From: Azophilus sp965221465
Lineage (GTDB): Bacteria; Pseudomonadota; Gammaproteobacteria; Pseudomonadales; Azotimanducaceae
Assembly: GCA_965221465.1 (NCBI GenBank)
Contig: OZ244892.1
Coordinates: 2,666,001-2,730,000, forward strand
Direction of reading: 5' to 3'
DNA: 64,000 bases
Each line of letters begins with the position of its first letter. Position 1 is the stretch's first letter. Made by a program: the position numbers and the translations under genes. The notes under the pieces were generated by a model, which worked only from the letters and a program-made list of their open reading frames with translations, made no database searches and had not been told where the DNA came from. Shown one piece after another: positions 36,818 to 45,173 of the stretch.

Positions 36818-37438
36818 TCAGACCCGGTAAGTGGTCTCCGTCATGACGCGGGAGAGCAGCGTCATGGCGCGTTTCACCGGCTCGGGGAACACCTCCCCGC
36901 CCATTTCCAGCGCCTCGCTGCCGTGCCGGGCCTCCTCCTCGTGCATGCGTTCGACGATGGCGCGGCTTTTTGCGTCCTGCTCGGGCAGTGCATCGAGGTG
37001 GCGTTCGAGATGTTCGCACACCTGGTCTTCGGTGGCCTCGACAAACCCGAGGCTGACCTTGTCGCCGATCATTCCGGTCACTGCACCCATCGCATAGGAG
37101 GCAGCATAGAAGAGCGGGTTCAACACGCTGGGCCTGCTGTCGAGTTCGTCGAGGCGTTCGGCGCACCAGGCGAGGTGGTCTGCCTCCTCGCCGGCGGCGC
37201 TCAGCAACCGTTCGCGCACCGCATCGTCCCGGGCGGTCAGCGCCTGGCCTTCGTATAGGGCCTGGGCGCACACCTCTCCGGTGTGATTGACCCGCATCAG
37301 GCCGGCGGCATGCTTGCGTTCCTTCTCGTCCAGCGGCGCATCCTCCATCGCCGCCGCCGGGTTTTCCCGCTCGGCGGCGCGGCTGCCGGTCAGCGTCTTC
37401 AGTGCGCGGTCGAAGCGTTCTATGGCGTCATCGAGCAT
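36818..37438 (-). CDS. coq7: Demethoxyubiquinone hydroxylase Coq7
   Basis: Hydroxylates 2-polyprenyl-3-methyl-6-methoxy-1,4-benzoquinone in ubiquinone synthesis. A 206-residue di-iron protein with the ligand pattern of the family: MRVNHTGEVCAQALYEGQ, EEADHLAWCAERLDEL, FVEATEDQVCEHLERH and HEEEARHGSEALEMGG (paired ExxH motifs). It marks an aerobic organism that makes ubiquinone. It is monocistronic and convergent with trpC. Confidence 0.95.
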   Translation of the reverse strand: MLDDAIERFDRALKTLTGSRAAERENPAAAMEDAPLDEKERKHAAGLMRVNHTGEVCAQALYEGQALTARDDAVRERLLSAAGEEADHLAWCAERLDELDSRPSVLNPLFYAASYAMGAVTGMIGDKVSLGFVEATEDQVCEHLERHLDALPEQDAKSRAIVERMHEEEARHGSEALEMGGEVFPEPVKRAMTLLSRVMTETTYRV

Positions 37439-37562
37439 GTTGTGCGTTTTCTCTTTCAGGCATCGGTGGCGACCTCAGGACCGGCCCGGCGCGACTGGAG
37501 TGGAAATTCGGGAGGGATCGATCATGGCGATTGCGGTTCGATGGAAAAACAAATTGATCTTG

Positions 37563-37637
37563 GCCCGCATCCGTCACCAACATCCTGCTGCGGACGTCGA
37601 CGCCCTCGCGACGAAAGTTGGTGTCGGATTCGGGTTA
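37563..37637 (+). repeat. Family A palindromic element, shortest form (75 bp)
   Basis: Left end GCCCGCATCCGTCACCAACA, then CCTGCTGCGGACGTCGACGC, right end GAAAGTTGGTGTCGGATTCG. The middle of the longer forms is deleted cleanly. The frame is open: ARIRHQHPAADVDALATKV followed by GVGFG. It lies in the coq7-dcd gap. Confidence 0.82.
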
Positions 37638-37681
37638 GCTCGACGCATGCGGGCTTCATGATCGGGAATGCGTGCCATCGT

Positions 37682-38245
37682 TCAGGGTTTCGGCAGCGTG
37701 ACGCCGCGTTGCCCCTGATACTTGCCGCCGCGGTCCTTGTAGGACACTTCGCAACTCTCGTCGGACTGGAAGAAGATCATCTGCGCGGCGCCCTCGTTGG
37801 CGTAGATTCTTGCCGGCAGGTTGGTGGTGTTCGAGAACTCGAGGGTGACGTGGCCCTCCCACTCCGGTTCGAGGGGCGTGACGTTGACGATGATGCCGCA
37901 GCGGGCGTAGGTGGACTTGCCGAGACAGATGGTCAGCACATCCCGCGGGATGCGAAAGTACTCGACGGTGGACGCCAGGGCGAAGGAATTCGGGGGGATG
38001 ACGCAGGCGTCGCCGTGCACGTCGACGAAGCTGCGCTCATCGAAGCGCTTCGGGTCGACGGTGGCCGAGTGGATGTTGGTGAACACCTTGAATTCCGGCG
38101 CGCAGCGCACGTCGTAACCGTAGCTCGAGGTGCCGAAGGAGATGACCTTGCCGTTGTCCCCCTGCCTGACCTGGTTTGGCTCGTACGGCTCGATCATGCC
38201 GCCTTCGGCCATCTCCCGAATCCACCGGTCGGACTTGATGCTCAT
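37682..38245 (-). CDS. dcd: dCTP deaminase
   Basis: Deaminates dCTP to dUTP, the main source of dTTP precursors. It has 187 residues starting MSIKSDRWIREMAEGGMIEP. The catalytic glutamate region is LEFSNTTNLPARIYANEGAA, and nucleotide-binding blocks GTSSYGYDVRC and KSTYARCGIIVNVTPLEP are present. Its start overlaps the mrp stop (TGATG). The mrp-dcd pairing is seen in other gammaproteobacteria. Confidence 0.96.
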   Translation of the reverse strand: MSIKSDRWIREMAEGGMIEPYEPNQVRQGDNGKVISFGTSSYGYDVRCAPEFKVFTNIHSATVDPKRFDERSFVDVHGDACVIPPNSFALASTVEYFRIPRDVLTICLGKSTYARCGIIVNVTPLEPEWEGHVTLEFSNTTNLPARIYANEGAAQMIFFQSDESCEVSYKDRGGKYQGQRGVTLPKP

Positions 38246-39261
38246 CAGTCGTCGCTGATGCCGATGGCGGGCTGGGCCGGCGAGTCGATGTCCCACAGCC
38301 GCGCGGCCATGAAGCGGGCGGCATCGCGATACAGTGCCGCGTTCGCGCCATCCGGGTCTGCCGCCACCGTCGGGCGCCCGCCGTCTGCCTGTTCCCGGAT
38401 ATCCGTTGCCAGGGGCAATTCGCCGAGCAACGGCACGCCGAATTCCGCCGCCACCCGCTCTCCGCCGCCGGCGCCGAACAGGTGGCTCGAGGCGCCGCAT
38501 TCGGGGCACCGGTACAGGCTCATGTTCTCCACCACACCGAGTACCGGGATATCCACCTTGCGGAACATCTCGATTCCCTTGCGCGCATCGAGCAGGGCAA
38601 TGTCCTGGGGCGTGGTGACGATAACGGCCCCGGAAACCGGGACTTTCTGCGAGAGCGTCAACTGGATGTCGCCGGTGCCGGGCGGCATGTCGACGATGAG
38701 GTAGTCGAGTTCCTGCCAATCGGTCTGCATCAGCAACTGCTGCAGCGCGCCGGTGGCCATGGGGCCGCGCCAGACCATGGGCGTGTTCTCCTCCACGAGA
38801 AAGCTCATCGACATGGTCTCGAGCCCGTGCGCCCGGATGGGCACGAAGAGCTTCTCGTCCCTGATCTCCGGCCGGCGACCTGGTGCAACCCCGAGCATCA
38901 TGCCCTGGCTGGGGCCGTAGATGTCGGCATCGAGCAACCCCACCTTCGCGCCCTCCTTGTCGAGCGCCAGGGCCAGATTCACCGCGGTGGTCGACTTGCC
39001 GACGCCACCCTTGCCCGAGGCCACCGCAATGACGTGCTTCACCTGGGCAAAACCGCGGCTCGTCGGGGGGTCGAAACGCACCTCCAGGTCGAGGCTGTCG
39101 GCGTTCAGGTAAGCCTTCAGTTGTTCGGTCAGCGTGTCCGTGAACCCCGCCGCCGGGTAACCGAGCGTGACGGAAACACGGCTGCCGCTCGACAGCACCC
39201 GGGCGCCGAGGCCCTGCCACGGTTTCGCCAGGTAAGGATCGTTGAACTGCTCGACTTTCAT
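38245..39261 (-). CDS. mrp: Mrp/ApbC-family Fe-S cluster carrier ATPase
   Basis: A 338-residue P-loop ATPase of the Mrp/NBP35 family that carries and transfers [4Fe-4S] clusters. The deviant Walker A is VASGKGGVGKSTTAVNLALA, and the cluster-binding CxxC is in YRCPECGASSH. The N-terminal MIP18-like extension is present but short. Its stop overlaps the dcd start. Rnf subunits, ThiC and Nth encoded in this window all need Fe-S clusters, though adjacency does not prove a specific link. Confidence 0.94.
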   Translation of the reverse strand: MKVEQFNDPYLAKPWQGLGARVLSSGSRVSVTLGYPAAGFTDTLTEQLKAYLNADSLDLEVRFDPPTSRGFAQVKHVIAVASGKGGVGKSTTAVNLALALDKEGAKVGLLDADIYGPSQGMMLGVAPGRRPEIRDEKLFVPIRAHGLETMSMSFLVEENTPMVWRGPMATGALQQLLMQTDWQELDYLIVDMPPGTGDIQLTLSQKVPVSGAVIVTTPQDIALLDARKGIEMFRKVDIPVLGVVENMSLYRCPECGASSHLFGAGGGERVAAEFGVPLLGELPLATDIREQADGGRPTVAADPDGANAALYRDAARFMAARLWDIDSPAQPAIGISDD

Positions 39262-39558
39262 GGGGCGGAACGCGCCTCCGGCTCGGAGTGGTTTTGCGGC
39301 AGGGGGGCCATTATAGGGTTGCGTCCCCGCATGCGGTATAGTGCGCGCCGCTCAACGCAAACCGGCTGCGACCGGCGCCATTCATGAACGAATCAACGCA
39401 GTCGCCAATAGAAACAAGAACGAGGGGCGTCTCCCACTGCGCGCCCGAGGAACTGTCGAGCACGGCAGGCACTTGCTCTTCTGCCGGGGTGCCTCGCGTT
39501 TTCGCTAATCTTGCCGGGCTGGCAACGACCACCGACGAACCGACCGGCTGACCGAACC

Positions 39559-41574
39559 ATGAGCCGCCGCATACTGGTCACCACCGCGTTGCCGTACACC
39601 AACGGCCCGATCCACGTCGGCCACCTGCTTGAGCACATTCAGTCGGACATCTGGGTGCGCTACCAGCGACTGCGCGGCAACGAGTGCATCCACGTCTGCG
39701 CCGACGACACCCATGGCACCGCCACCATGCTGAAGGCGGAACGGGACGGGGTCGACCCCGAGGTCATGATCGAGGGCATGCGTCAGGAACACGTGCGCGA
39801 CTTCGAGGGTTTCCACATCGCCCACGACAACTACCATTCCACCCACTCCCGGGAGAATCGCGAGCTCTGCGAACTGATCTACCAGCGCCTGTTCGACGCC
39901 GGCCTGATCTTTACCCGGGACGTGGAGCAACTCTTCGATCCCGAGCGCGAGCTGTTCCTGGCCGACCGATTCGTCAAGGGCGGCTGCCCGCGTTGCGGCG
40001 CCGAAGACCAGTACGGCGACAATTGCGATGCCTGCGGGGCGACCTACAACGCCATCGAATTGAAGAGCCCCCGCTCGCTCTTGTCCGGGGCGGAACCGGT
40101 TGTCAGGAGTTCTCCGCATTATTTCTTCGACCTGCCCCAATACAGCAATTTCCTGAAAGACTGGACGCGAAGCGGCGCCGTGCAGCCGGAGGTAGCCAAC
40201 AAGCTCTCCGAGTGGCTCGACGCGGGCCTGCGCCCCTGGGACATCTCCCGCGATGCGCCCTACTTCGGTTTTCTGGTGCCGGGCACCGAAGACAAGTACT
40301 TCTACGTCTGGATGGACGCGCCCATCGGTTACATGGCGAGCTTCAGGAACCTGGTCGAAACCGGCGGCGAGGTCCGGTTCGAGGATTTCTGGTCGCCGGA
40401 AACCGCAGAAGAGACCGAGGTGCACCACTTCATCGGCAAGGACATCGTCAACTTCCACGCCCTGTTCTGGCCGGCAGTGCTGGACGGCGCCGGGTTCCGG
40501 ACACCCACGCGCATCCACACCCACGGCTTCATCACGGTCAACGGCGCCAAGATGTCCAAGTCCAAGGGCACCCTGATCAACGCCGAGACCTGCCTGAAAT
40601 ACGTCGACCCCGAGTGCCTGCGCTATTACTACGCCACCAAGCTGAACGGGACGATCGACGACTTCGACATCAACTTCGACGACTTCGCGCAACGGGTGAA
40701 CAGCGACCTGGTCGGCAAGGTGGTGAACATCGCCAGCCGCTGCGCGGGCTTTATCGGCAAGCGGTTCGACGGGCAACTCTCGGCCGAGCTGCACGATGCG
40801 GCGCTCTGGGCACGTTTCGTCGAAGTGAAGCCAGAACTCGAGGAACACTTCGAAAACAGCGCCACTTCCAGGGCCGTGCGCCTGATCACCGAACTCGCCG
40901 ACCTCGCCAATCAGTACATCGCCCGCCACGAACCCTGGAAGCTGGCCGCAATCCCCGACCGGCAGGACGAGATGCAGGCGATCTGCAGCCAGGGCATCAA
41001 CCTGTTCCGGGTGCTCGCCATCTACCTGCAACCCATCCTGCCGGCCATGGCGGAATCGGCCCGTCAATTCCTGAACGTCGAGCCCTTCGCCTGGGATGAC
41101 GTCGAAACGCCCCTCTCGAGCCACCGGATCGGCCGGTTCGAGCCGCTTTTCAAGCGCATGGAAAAGAAAGACCTGGACGCACTGGTGGAGGCTTCGAAGG
41201 CGGAGGCCGAGCAGCAAGCGCAGGGGCCGGAACCCGCCACCGCTGCAACCATCTCGATCGACGAGTTCGCCAAGGTCGAACTCAAGGTGGCCTCGGTGCT
41301 GGCCGCCCGCACCGTCGATGGCGCCGACAAGCTGCTCGAGTTGACCGTCGATCTGGGCGATGCGGAACGCACCGTCTTCGCCGGCATCCGATCTGCGTAC
41401 CCGCAACCCCAGGACCTGGTGGGCAGGCTCGTGGTGGTGGTGGCCAACCTGGCGCCGCGCAAGATGCGATTCGGCACTTCCGAGGGCATGGTGCTGGCAG
41501 CGGGGCCCGGTGGGGAGGATCTTTTCCTGATCGGGCCGGACAGCGGCGCCGTCCCCGGCATGGAGGTACGATAA
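39559..41574 (+). CDS. metG: Methionyl-tRNA synthetase
   Basis: A 671-residue class I synthetase with fused C-terminal tRNA-binding domain. The HIGH-type motif is PYTNGPIHVGHLLEHIQ, the zinc knuckle GGCPRCGAEDQYGDNCDACG, the KMSKS motif AKMSKSKGTLI, and the C-terminal oligonucleotide-binding domain begins near ISIDEFAKVELKVASVLAAR. ATG 39559 (MSRRILVTTALPYTNG) is the family start. The stop TAA at 41572-41574 is directly followed by the rsxA start. Confidence 0.97.
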   Translation: MSRRILVTTALPYTNGPIHVGHLLEHIQSDIWVRYQRLRGNECIHVCADDTHGTATMLKAERDGVDPEVMIEGMRQEHVRDFEGFHIAHDNYHSTHSRENRELCELIYQRLFDAGLIFTRDVEQLFDPERELFLADRFVKGGCPRCGAEDQYGDNCDACGATYNAIELKSPRSLLSGAEPVVRSSPHYFFDLPQYSNFLKDWTRSGAVQPEVANKLSEWLDAGLRPWDISRDAPYFGFLVPGTEDKYFYVWMDAPIGYMASFRNLVETGGEVRFEDFWSPETAEETEVHHFIGKDIVNFHALFWPAVLDGAGFRTPTRIHTHGFITVNGAKMSKSKGTLINAETCLKYVDPECLRYYYATKLNGTIDDFDINFDDFAQRVNSDLVGKVVNIASRCAGFIGKRFDGQLSAELHDAALWARFVEVKPELEEHFENSATSRAVRLITELADLANQYIARHEPWKLAAIPDRQDEMQAICSQGINLFRVLAIYLQPILPAMAESARQFLNVEPFAWDDVETPLSSHRIGRFEPLFKRMEKKDLDALVEASKAEAEQQAQGPEPATAATISIDEFAKVELKVASVLAARTVDGADKLLELTVDLGDAERTVFAGIRSAYPQPQDLVGRLVVVVANLAPRKMRFGTSEGMVLAAGPGGEDLFLIGPDSGAVPGMEVR

Positions 41575-41575
41575 C
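41561..41575 (+). promoter_or_regulatory. Shine-Dalgarno that supports a CTG start for rsxA
   Basis: GGAGG at 41562-41566 (within TGGAGGTACGATAACTG) lies inside the last metG codons and 8 bases before the CTG at 41575. No ATG, GTG or TTG lies in the rsxA frame between the metG stop and the conserved N-terminal region, so this site decides the start. Confidence 0.6.
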
Positions 41576-42153
41576 TGGGCGAACTGGCTCTCATCCTCAT
41601 CGGCGCACTGCTCGTCAACAACTTCGTCCTGGCCCAGTTCCTGGGGCTCTGCCCCTTCATGGGCGTGACCAGGAGCCTGTCGACAGCGCTCGCCATGGGG
41701 TTGGCAACCACATTCGTGCTCACTCTGTCGGCTACGGTCTGTTTCTTCGTCTATCACGGGCTGCTCGTGCCCCTGGGGCTGACCTGGCTGAACATCATCG
41801 TCTTCATCGTGGTGATTGCCGGCGTCGTGCAATACACGGAGATGTACGTTCGCGCCACGAGCCCCCTGCTGCACGGAAGCCTGGGCATCTATCTGCCGCT
41901 GATCACCACCAACTGCGCGGTGCTCGGCGTCGCCCTGCTGGCGGTGGGCAGCGATCTTTCGCTGCTGGGCACCATGGTCTTCAGCGCCGGTGCGGCCGCC
42001 GGCTTTTCCCTGGTGATGGCACTCTTCGGCGCCGTTCGCGAACGCCTGGAAGGCGCCGATGTACCGGCCCCCTTCCAGGGCGCGCCCATTGCCCTGATCA
42101 CCGCCGGCATCATGAGCCTCGGGTTCCTCGGCTTCGTGGGGCTGGATTCGTGA
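41575..42153 (+). CDS. rsxA: Rnf/Rsx electron transport complex subunit A (CTG start)
   Basis: A 192-residue inner-membrane subunit with about six transmembrane helices. The conserved family N-terminus (usually ...LILIGTVLVNNFVLVKFLGL) is matched by GELALILIGALLVNNFVLAQ then FLGLCPFMGVT, and the second hallmark is PLITTNCAVLGVALL. RsxA and RsxE hold a [2Fe-2S] cluster between conserved cysteines in the membrane. The conserved segment begins directly after the metG stop, so translation must start at CTG 41575, or at an internal ATG (41659) that would lose the first helix. rsxB follows after 61 bp. Confidence 0.93.
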   Translation: MGELALILIGALLVNNFVLAQFLGLCPFMGVTRSLSTALAMGLATTFVLTLSATVCFFVYHGLLVPLGLTWLNIIVFIVVIAGVVQYTEMYVRATSPLLHGSLGIYLPLITTNCAVLGVALLAVGSDLSLLGTMVFSAGAAAGFSLVMALFGAVRERLEGADVPAPFQGAPIALITAGIMSLGFLGFVGLDS

Positions 42154-42214
42154 GCAGCCGCGTGCCGGTTAGACCCGCACCGCGGTTCGCCGCAACCGCT
42201 GTAGCCGGTGCCCC

Positions 42215-43342
42215 ATGGATCTGATCGCTCCCATCGCCCTTCTGTGCGGCCTGACGCTGGCGTTCGGCTGGCTGCTGATGTCGGCACGGTCGCGTTTCGA
42301 GAACGACGACAGCAGCCTGATCGATGCCATCGATGCCCTGCTGCCCCAGACCCAGTGCGCGCAATGCGGGTATCCCGGCTGCCGGCCCTACGCCGAAGCC
42401 GTGGCCGCCGGCGCTGCCATCGATCTCTGCCCGCCGGGCGGCAAGGCGACGTTCGAGGCTCTCGAGGCATTGACCGGGCGCAGCGAAGGCCTGCCCCCGA
42501 CCGTACCGGAACCGGCCACTGCACGGATTCGGGAAAGGGAATGCATCGGCTGCTTCCTCTGCATCCGCGCCTGTCCGGTGGACGCCATCATCGGCGCGCC
42601 GGGGTTCATGCACACGGTGATCGAGAGCGAATGCACGGGCTGCGAACTGTGCCTGCCCGCCTGCCCGGTGGACTGCATCGACCTGGTTCGACCAACTGGC
42701 GAGCCGGCCGAGGGCGCGACGCCATCCTCGGGTCGCATGCACGCCTCGGCAAAGGACGAAGCGCCGGCCCGCCTCTTGCGCCTGACAACTCCGGATGGAC
42801 TCGCCACGCAGCAACCCCGCCCGCAGTCGGGCGGCCATTCCGAGCAGGAGTCGGACCAGGGTGTCCGCAGCGGCAACCGGCAAAGCAGTGCCGAGGGACG
42901 TGGATACAAGGACCGCAGTGTTGCTCGAGAGCGCCCAGGCCCGTTGTTGGCCAGCCGCCCCGCTGGCAACCACGCCGTCCAGCCGTGCATCGGCTGCAAT
43001 CGTTGCGAACCGGTCTGCCCCGCAAACCTCGCCCCTCGGGAGTTGCTGTGGCTGAGTACCGCAGCGAGGTTGGACGCCGCAGCCGAGCTGGGACTCGGGC
43101 GTTGCATCGAATGCCGGCTCTGCGACCGCGTTTGTCCCAGCGACATACCGTTGGCGCGCATCTTCGGGGACGGCAAACTGGCGCTCGAGGAGTCGGCGGC
43201 CAGGGACACTGAGGCAGCCCGCGCCAAGGCTCGATTCGAAGCGCGCACTGCCCGCCTGGCCGCAGAACAGGCAGCGGCCCAGGCCCGCCGTGCCGAACGG
43301 CTGGCTCGCCCGAATATTGCACCGGGCCGCTTGTCGAGTTGA
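42215..43342 (+). CDS. rsxB: RnfB fused to the C-terminal ferredoxin domain of RnfC
   Basis: A 375-residue protein; RnfB alone is commonly about 190. Residues 1-158 are a normal RnfB: membrane anchor (LIAPIALLCGLTLAFGWLL), a four-cysteine cluster (C48, C51, C56, C72), and two [4Fe-4S] ferredoxin motifs (C110/113/116/120 and C140/143/146/150). A disordered linker of about 95 residues follows. Residues 256-370 match the C-terminus of RnfC: PCIGCNRCEPVCPANLAP (C258-C268) and CIECRLCDRVCPSDIPLA (C297-C307), ending in the typical Ala/Arg helix EAARAKARFEARTARLAAEQ. The NADH- and FMN-binding N-terminal part of RnfC is absent, and no separate rnfC lies in the cluster. Confidence 0.9.
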   Translation: MDLIAPIALLCGLTLAFGWLLMSARSRFENDDSSLIDAIDALLPQTQCAQCGYPGCRPYAEAVAAGAAIDLCPPGGKATFEALEALTGRSEGLPPTVPEPATARIRERECIGCFLCIRACPVDAIIGAPGFMHTVIESECTGCELCLPACPVDCIDLVRPTGEPAEGATPSSGRMHASAKDEAPARLLRLTTPDGLATQQPRPQSGGHSEQESDQGVRSGNRQSSAEGRGYKDRSVARERPGPLLASRPAGNHAVQPCIGCNRCEPVCPANLAPRELLWLSTAARLDAAAELGLGRCIECRLCDRVCPSDIPLARIFGDGKLALEESAARDTEAARAKARFEARTARLAAEQAAAQARRAERLARPNIAPGRLSS

Positions 43343-43410
43343 CGAATGTCATTTCATTTCGATCAATCTGTTGGCGAACTCGAGCTTTTGCACCCGTTGC
43401 ATTCTGCGCT

Positions 43411-43450
43411 GGCCACGCCCTCGCGACGAAAGTCGGTGACGGATGCGGGC
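43411..43450 (+). repeat. Family A palindromic element, right half only
   Basis: GGCCACGCCCTCGCGACGAA then AGTCGGTGACGGATGCGGGC, identical to the right end of the thiO copy. It lies in the 203-bp gap between the rsxB-C fusion gene and rsxD. The frame is open and reads HALATKVGDGCG. Confidence 0.8.
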
Positions 43451-43545
43451 CATGCTTCCGGTCGCGAGCACGCGCAGAAGGGCAAAATCCGGCGCGATCA
43501 TCGCAGCCCTTGGCGCAACACGCGGGCCAGCTGCAGGGGTTCCGC

Positions 43546-44568
43546 ATGATCCGAACGAGCAACGGCATCATGCTGGCGGTGACCCTGGCGCTGATGCCGG
43601 GGGCGGCGGTGCTGTCCTGGTTCTACGGCTCGGGATACCTGCTCAACCTGGCGATTGCCCTGCCGCTGGCGTACGCGCTGGATTTCGTCTGTCAGGGGCT
43701 TCGGGGCCGGGCACCGCTCTCCGGCAGAAGTCACCGTCACGACGGGATGCAGACAGGCAGGGACCGACGAGGAGCGGTCATCGCCACGAGTCGCCCTGGC
43801 ACCGGTCCGGAAAGCACCGCCGCGCCGCGGCCCCCGAGTTCGTTCGACGTCTCGATCGTCCCCGGAACGCTGATCCTGGTATTGGCGCTGCCGCCGGGGA
43901 TGCCCTGGCACGTGCTGGCTGTCGCGGCCTTCGGGATGATCGTGCTCGCGCGGCAGCTTTACGGCGGCCTCGGCCACAACATCTTCAATCCCGCCATGGT
44001 GGGGTACGTGCTGGCGCTGGTGTGCTTTCCCGCCACCCTGGCTGTCTGGCCGCCTCTGGTCGACGGCCATACCGGCGCCACGGCGCTGACCGAATTCAGG
44101 TACCGGGACGGGCTGACCGTGGCGGAGGCCTTCGCCGGAAACCCGGTTTTCGGGCGTTTCGGCGGCCATGGCTGGGAGTGGGCCAACCTCGCCTTTGCCT
44201 GCGGCGGTCTCGCGGCCGGCGCCCTGGGGCTCGTTGCCTGGCGCGTCGTGCTGGGGTTCCTCATCGTCCTGGGTGTGCTGGCGCTCGTTTTCCACGACGG
44301 CGGCAGTTCGAGAAGCGCCGGTTCGCCGCTCTTCCACTTTTTCTCTGCGGGCACCATGCTGGCGGCATTCTTCGTCGTGACCGACCCCGTGACCCATCCC
44401 GGCCACCCCATGGGACAATGGCTGTTCGGCGCCATCGTCGCCGGCATTGCTTTCGCCATCCGCGCCTGGGGCGGCTATCCCGACGGCATCGCCTTCGGTG
44501 TGCTGATCGCCAACGCCGCCTCGCCCTTCCTGGACGCGCTGTGCCGGGGCCGGGTGCGCGCACCATGA
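43546..44568 (+). CDS. rsxD: Rnf/Rsx electron transport complex subunit D
   Basis: A 340-residue inner-membrane subunit. Conserved blocks include ARQLYGGLGHNIFNPAMVGY, the covalent-FMN site DGHTGATALTEF (threonine in the S/T-G-A-T context) and TDPVTHPGHPMGQWLFGAIV with WGGYPDGIAFGVLIAN. The loop after the second helix is abnormal: about 45 polar residues (GRSHRHDGMQTGRDRRGAV and more) replace the usual short DNSALLTGLLL-type segment. ATG 43546 has AGGGGT 8 bases upstream. It overlaps rsxG. Confidence 0.93.
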   Translation: MIRTSNGIMLAVTLALMPGAAVLSWFYGSGYLLNLAIALPLAYALDFVCQGLRGRAPLSGRSHRHDGMQTGRDRRGAVIATSRPGTGPESTAAPRPPSSFDVSIVPGTLILVLALPPGMPWHVLAVAAFGMIVLARQLYGGLGHNIFNPAMVGYVLALVCFPATLAVWPPLVDGHTGATALTEFRYRDGLTVAEAFAGNPVFGRFGGHGWEWANLAFACGGLAAGALGLVAWRVVLGFLIVLGVLALVFHDGGSSRSAGSPLFHFFSAGTMLAAFFVVTDPVTHPGHPMGQWLFGAIVAGIAFAIRAWGGYPDGIAFGVLIANAASPFLDALCRGRVRAP

Positions 44569-45173
44569 AAGCCCTCTCGAGCCTCGCCGCCATCGGTGCA
44601 GTCTGCGCGGTACTGCTCGCCGGCACGCAGGCATATACCCGAGGTGCGATCCAGGCCAATCGGGATGCGCATGCGTGGCGCATCGCCTTCGATCTCACCG
44701 GCAGTGAATTCCCGACCGCAGGCCTGGAATGGAGCAGCGAGGAGCTTGAACTACCCAACGGATTCGTGCTGCGTCGCTCGAGTGTCAACGGCTACGCCGG
44801 CGCAATCGACCTGCTTGCCGCCTTTCGACCGGACGCCCATGGAACCGAAACGCTGGCCGGCGTGCGCGTGACCGGGCACCGGGAAACACCGGGCCTCGGC
44901 GATTTCATCGATACCGCCAGGAGCCCCTGGATACTGCAATTCGGAGCGCGCAGGCCGGAGCGGGTGGACGCGGTGACCGGCGCCACCGTTACCAGCGAAG
45001 CGGTGAAAAGAGGGGTTCTGGCGCTGCTGCAAACGGCCCGATCGCAACCGTCCAGCGACGTTTTCCGGTTCGAGCCGGTCGAGCCTGGCCCGTTTGACGA
45101 GCGGCACGAAAACGGATCCTCCGGCGATGGTTCGGTGGCAGTGCCGGACAAGCGGCTGGAAGCAGGTCAATGA
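44565..45173 (+). CDS. rsxG: Rnf/Rsx electron transport complex subunit G
   Basis: A 202-residue subunit with one N-terminal membrane helix (LSSLAAIGAVCAVLLAGTQA) and a periplasmic FMN domain. The flavin is attached covalently at the threonine of DAVTGATVTSEAVKRGV. GLDEIAD-type motifs of the family appear as TPGLGDFIDTARSPWILQF. The C-terminal 40 residues are acidic and not conserved. ATGA overlaps link it to rsxD upstream and rsxE downstream. Confidence 0.94.
   Translation: MKALSSLAAIGAVCAVLLAGTQAYTRGAIQANRDAHAWRIAFDLTGSEFPTAGLEWSSEELELPNGFVLRRSSVNGYAGAIDLLAAFRPDAHGTETLAGVRVTGHRETPGLGDFIDTARSPWILQFGARRPERVDAVTGATVTSEAVKRGVLALLQTARSQPSSDVFRFEPVEPGPFDERHENGSSGDGSVAVPDKRLEAGQ

Noticed and set aside
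39319..39342. metG promoter (TTGCGT ... TATAGT)
   Set aside because: The -10-like TATAGT is good, but the only -35-like hexamer is 12 bp away, too close for sigma-70.
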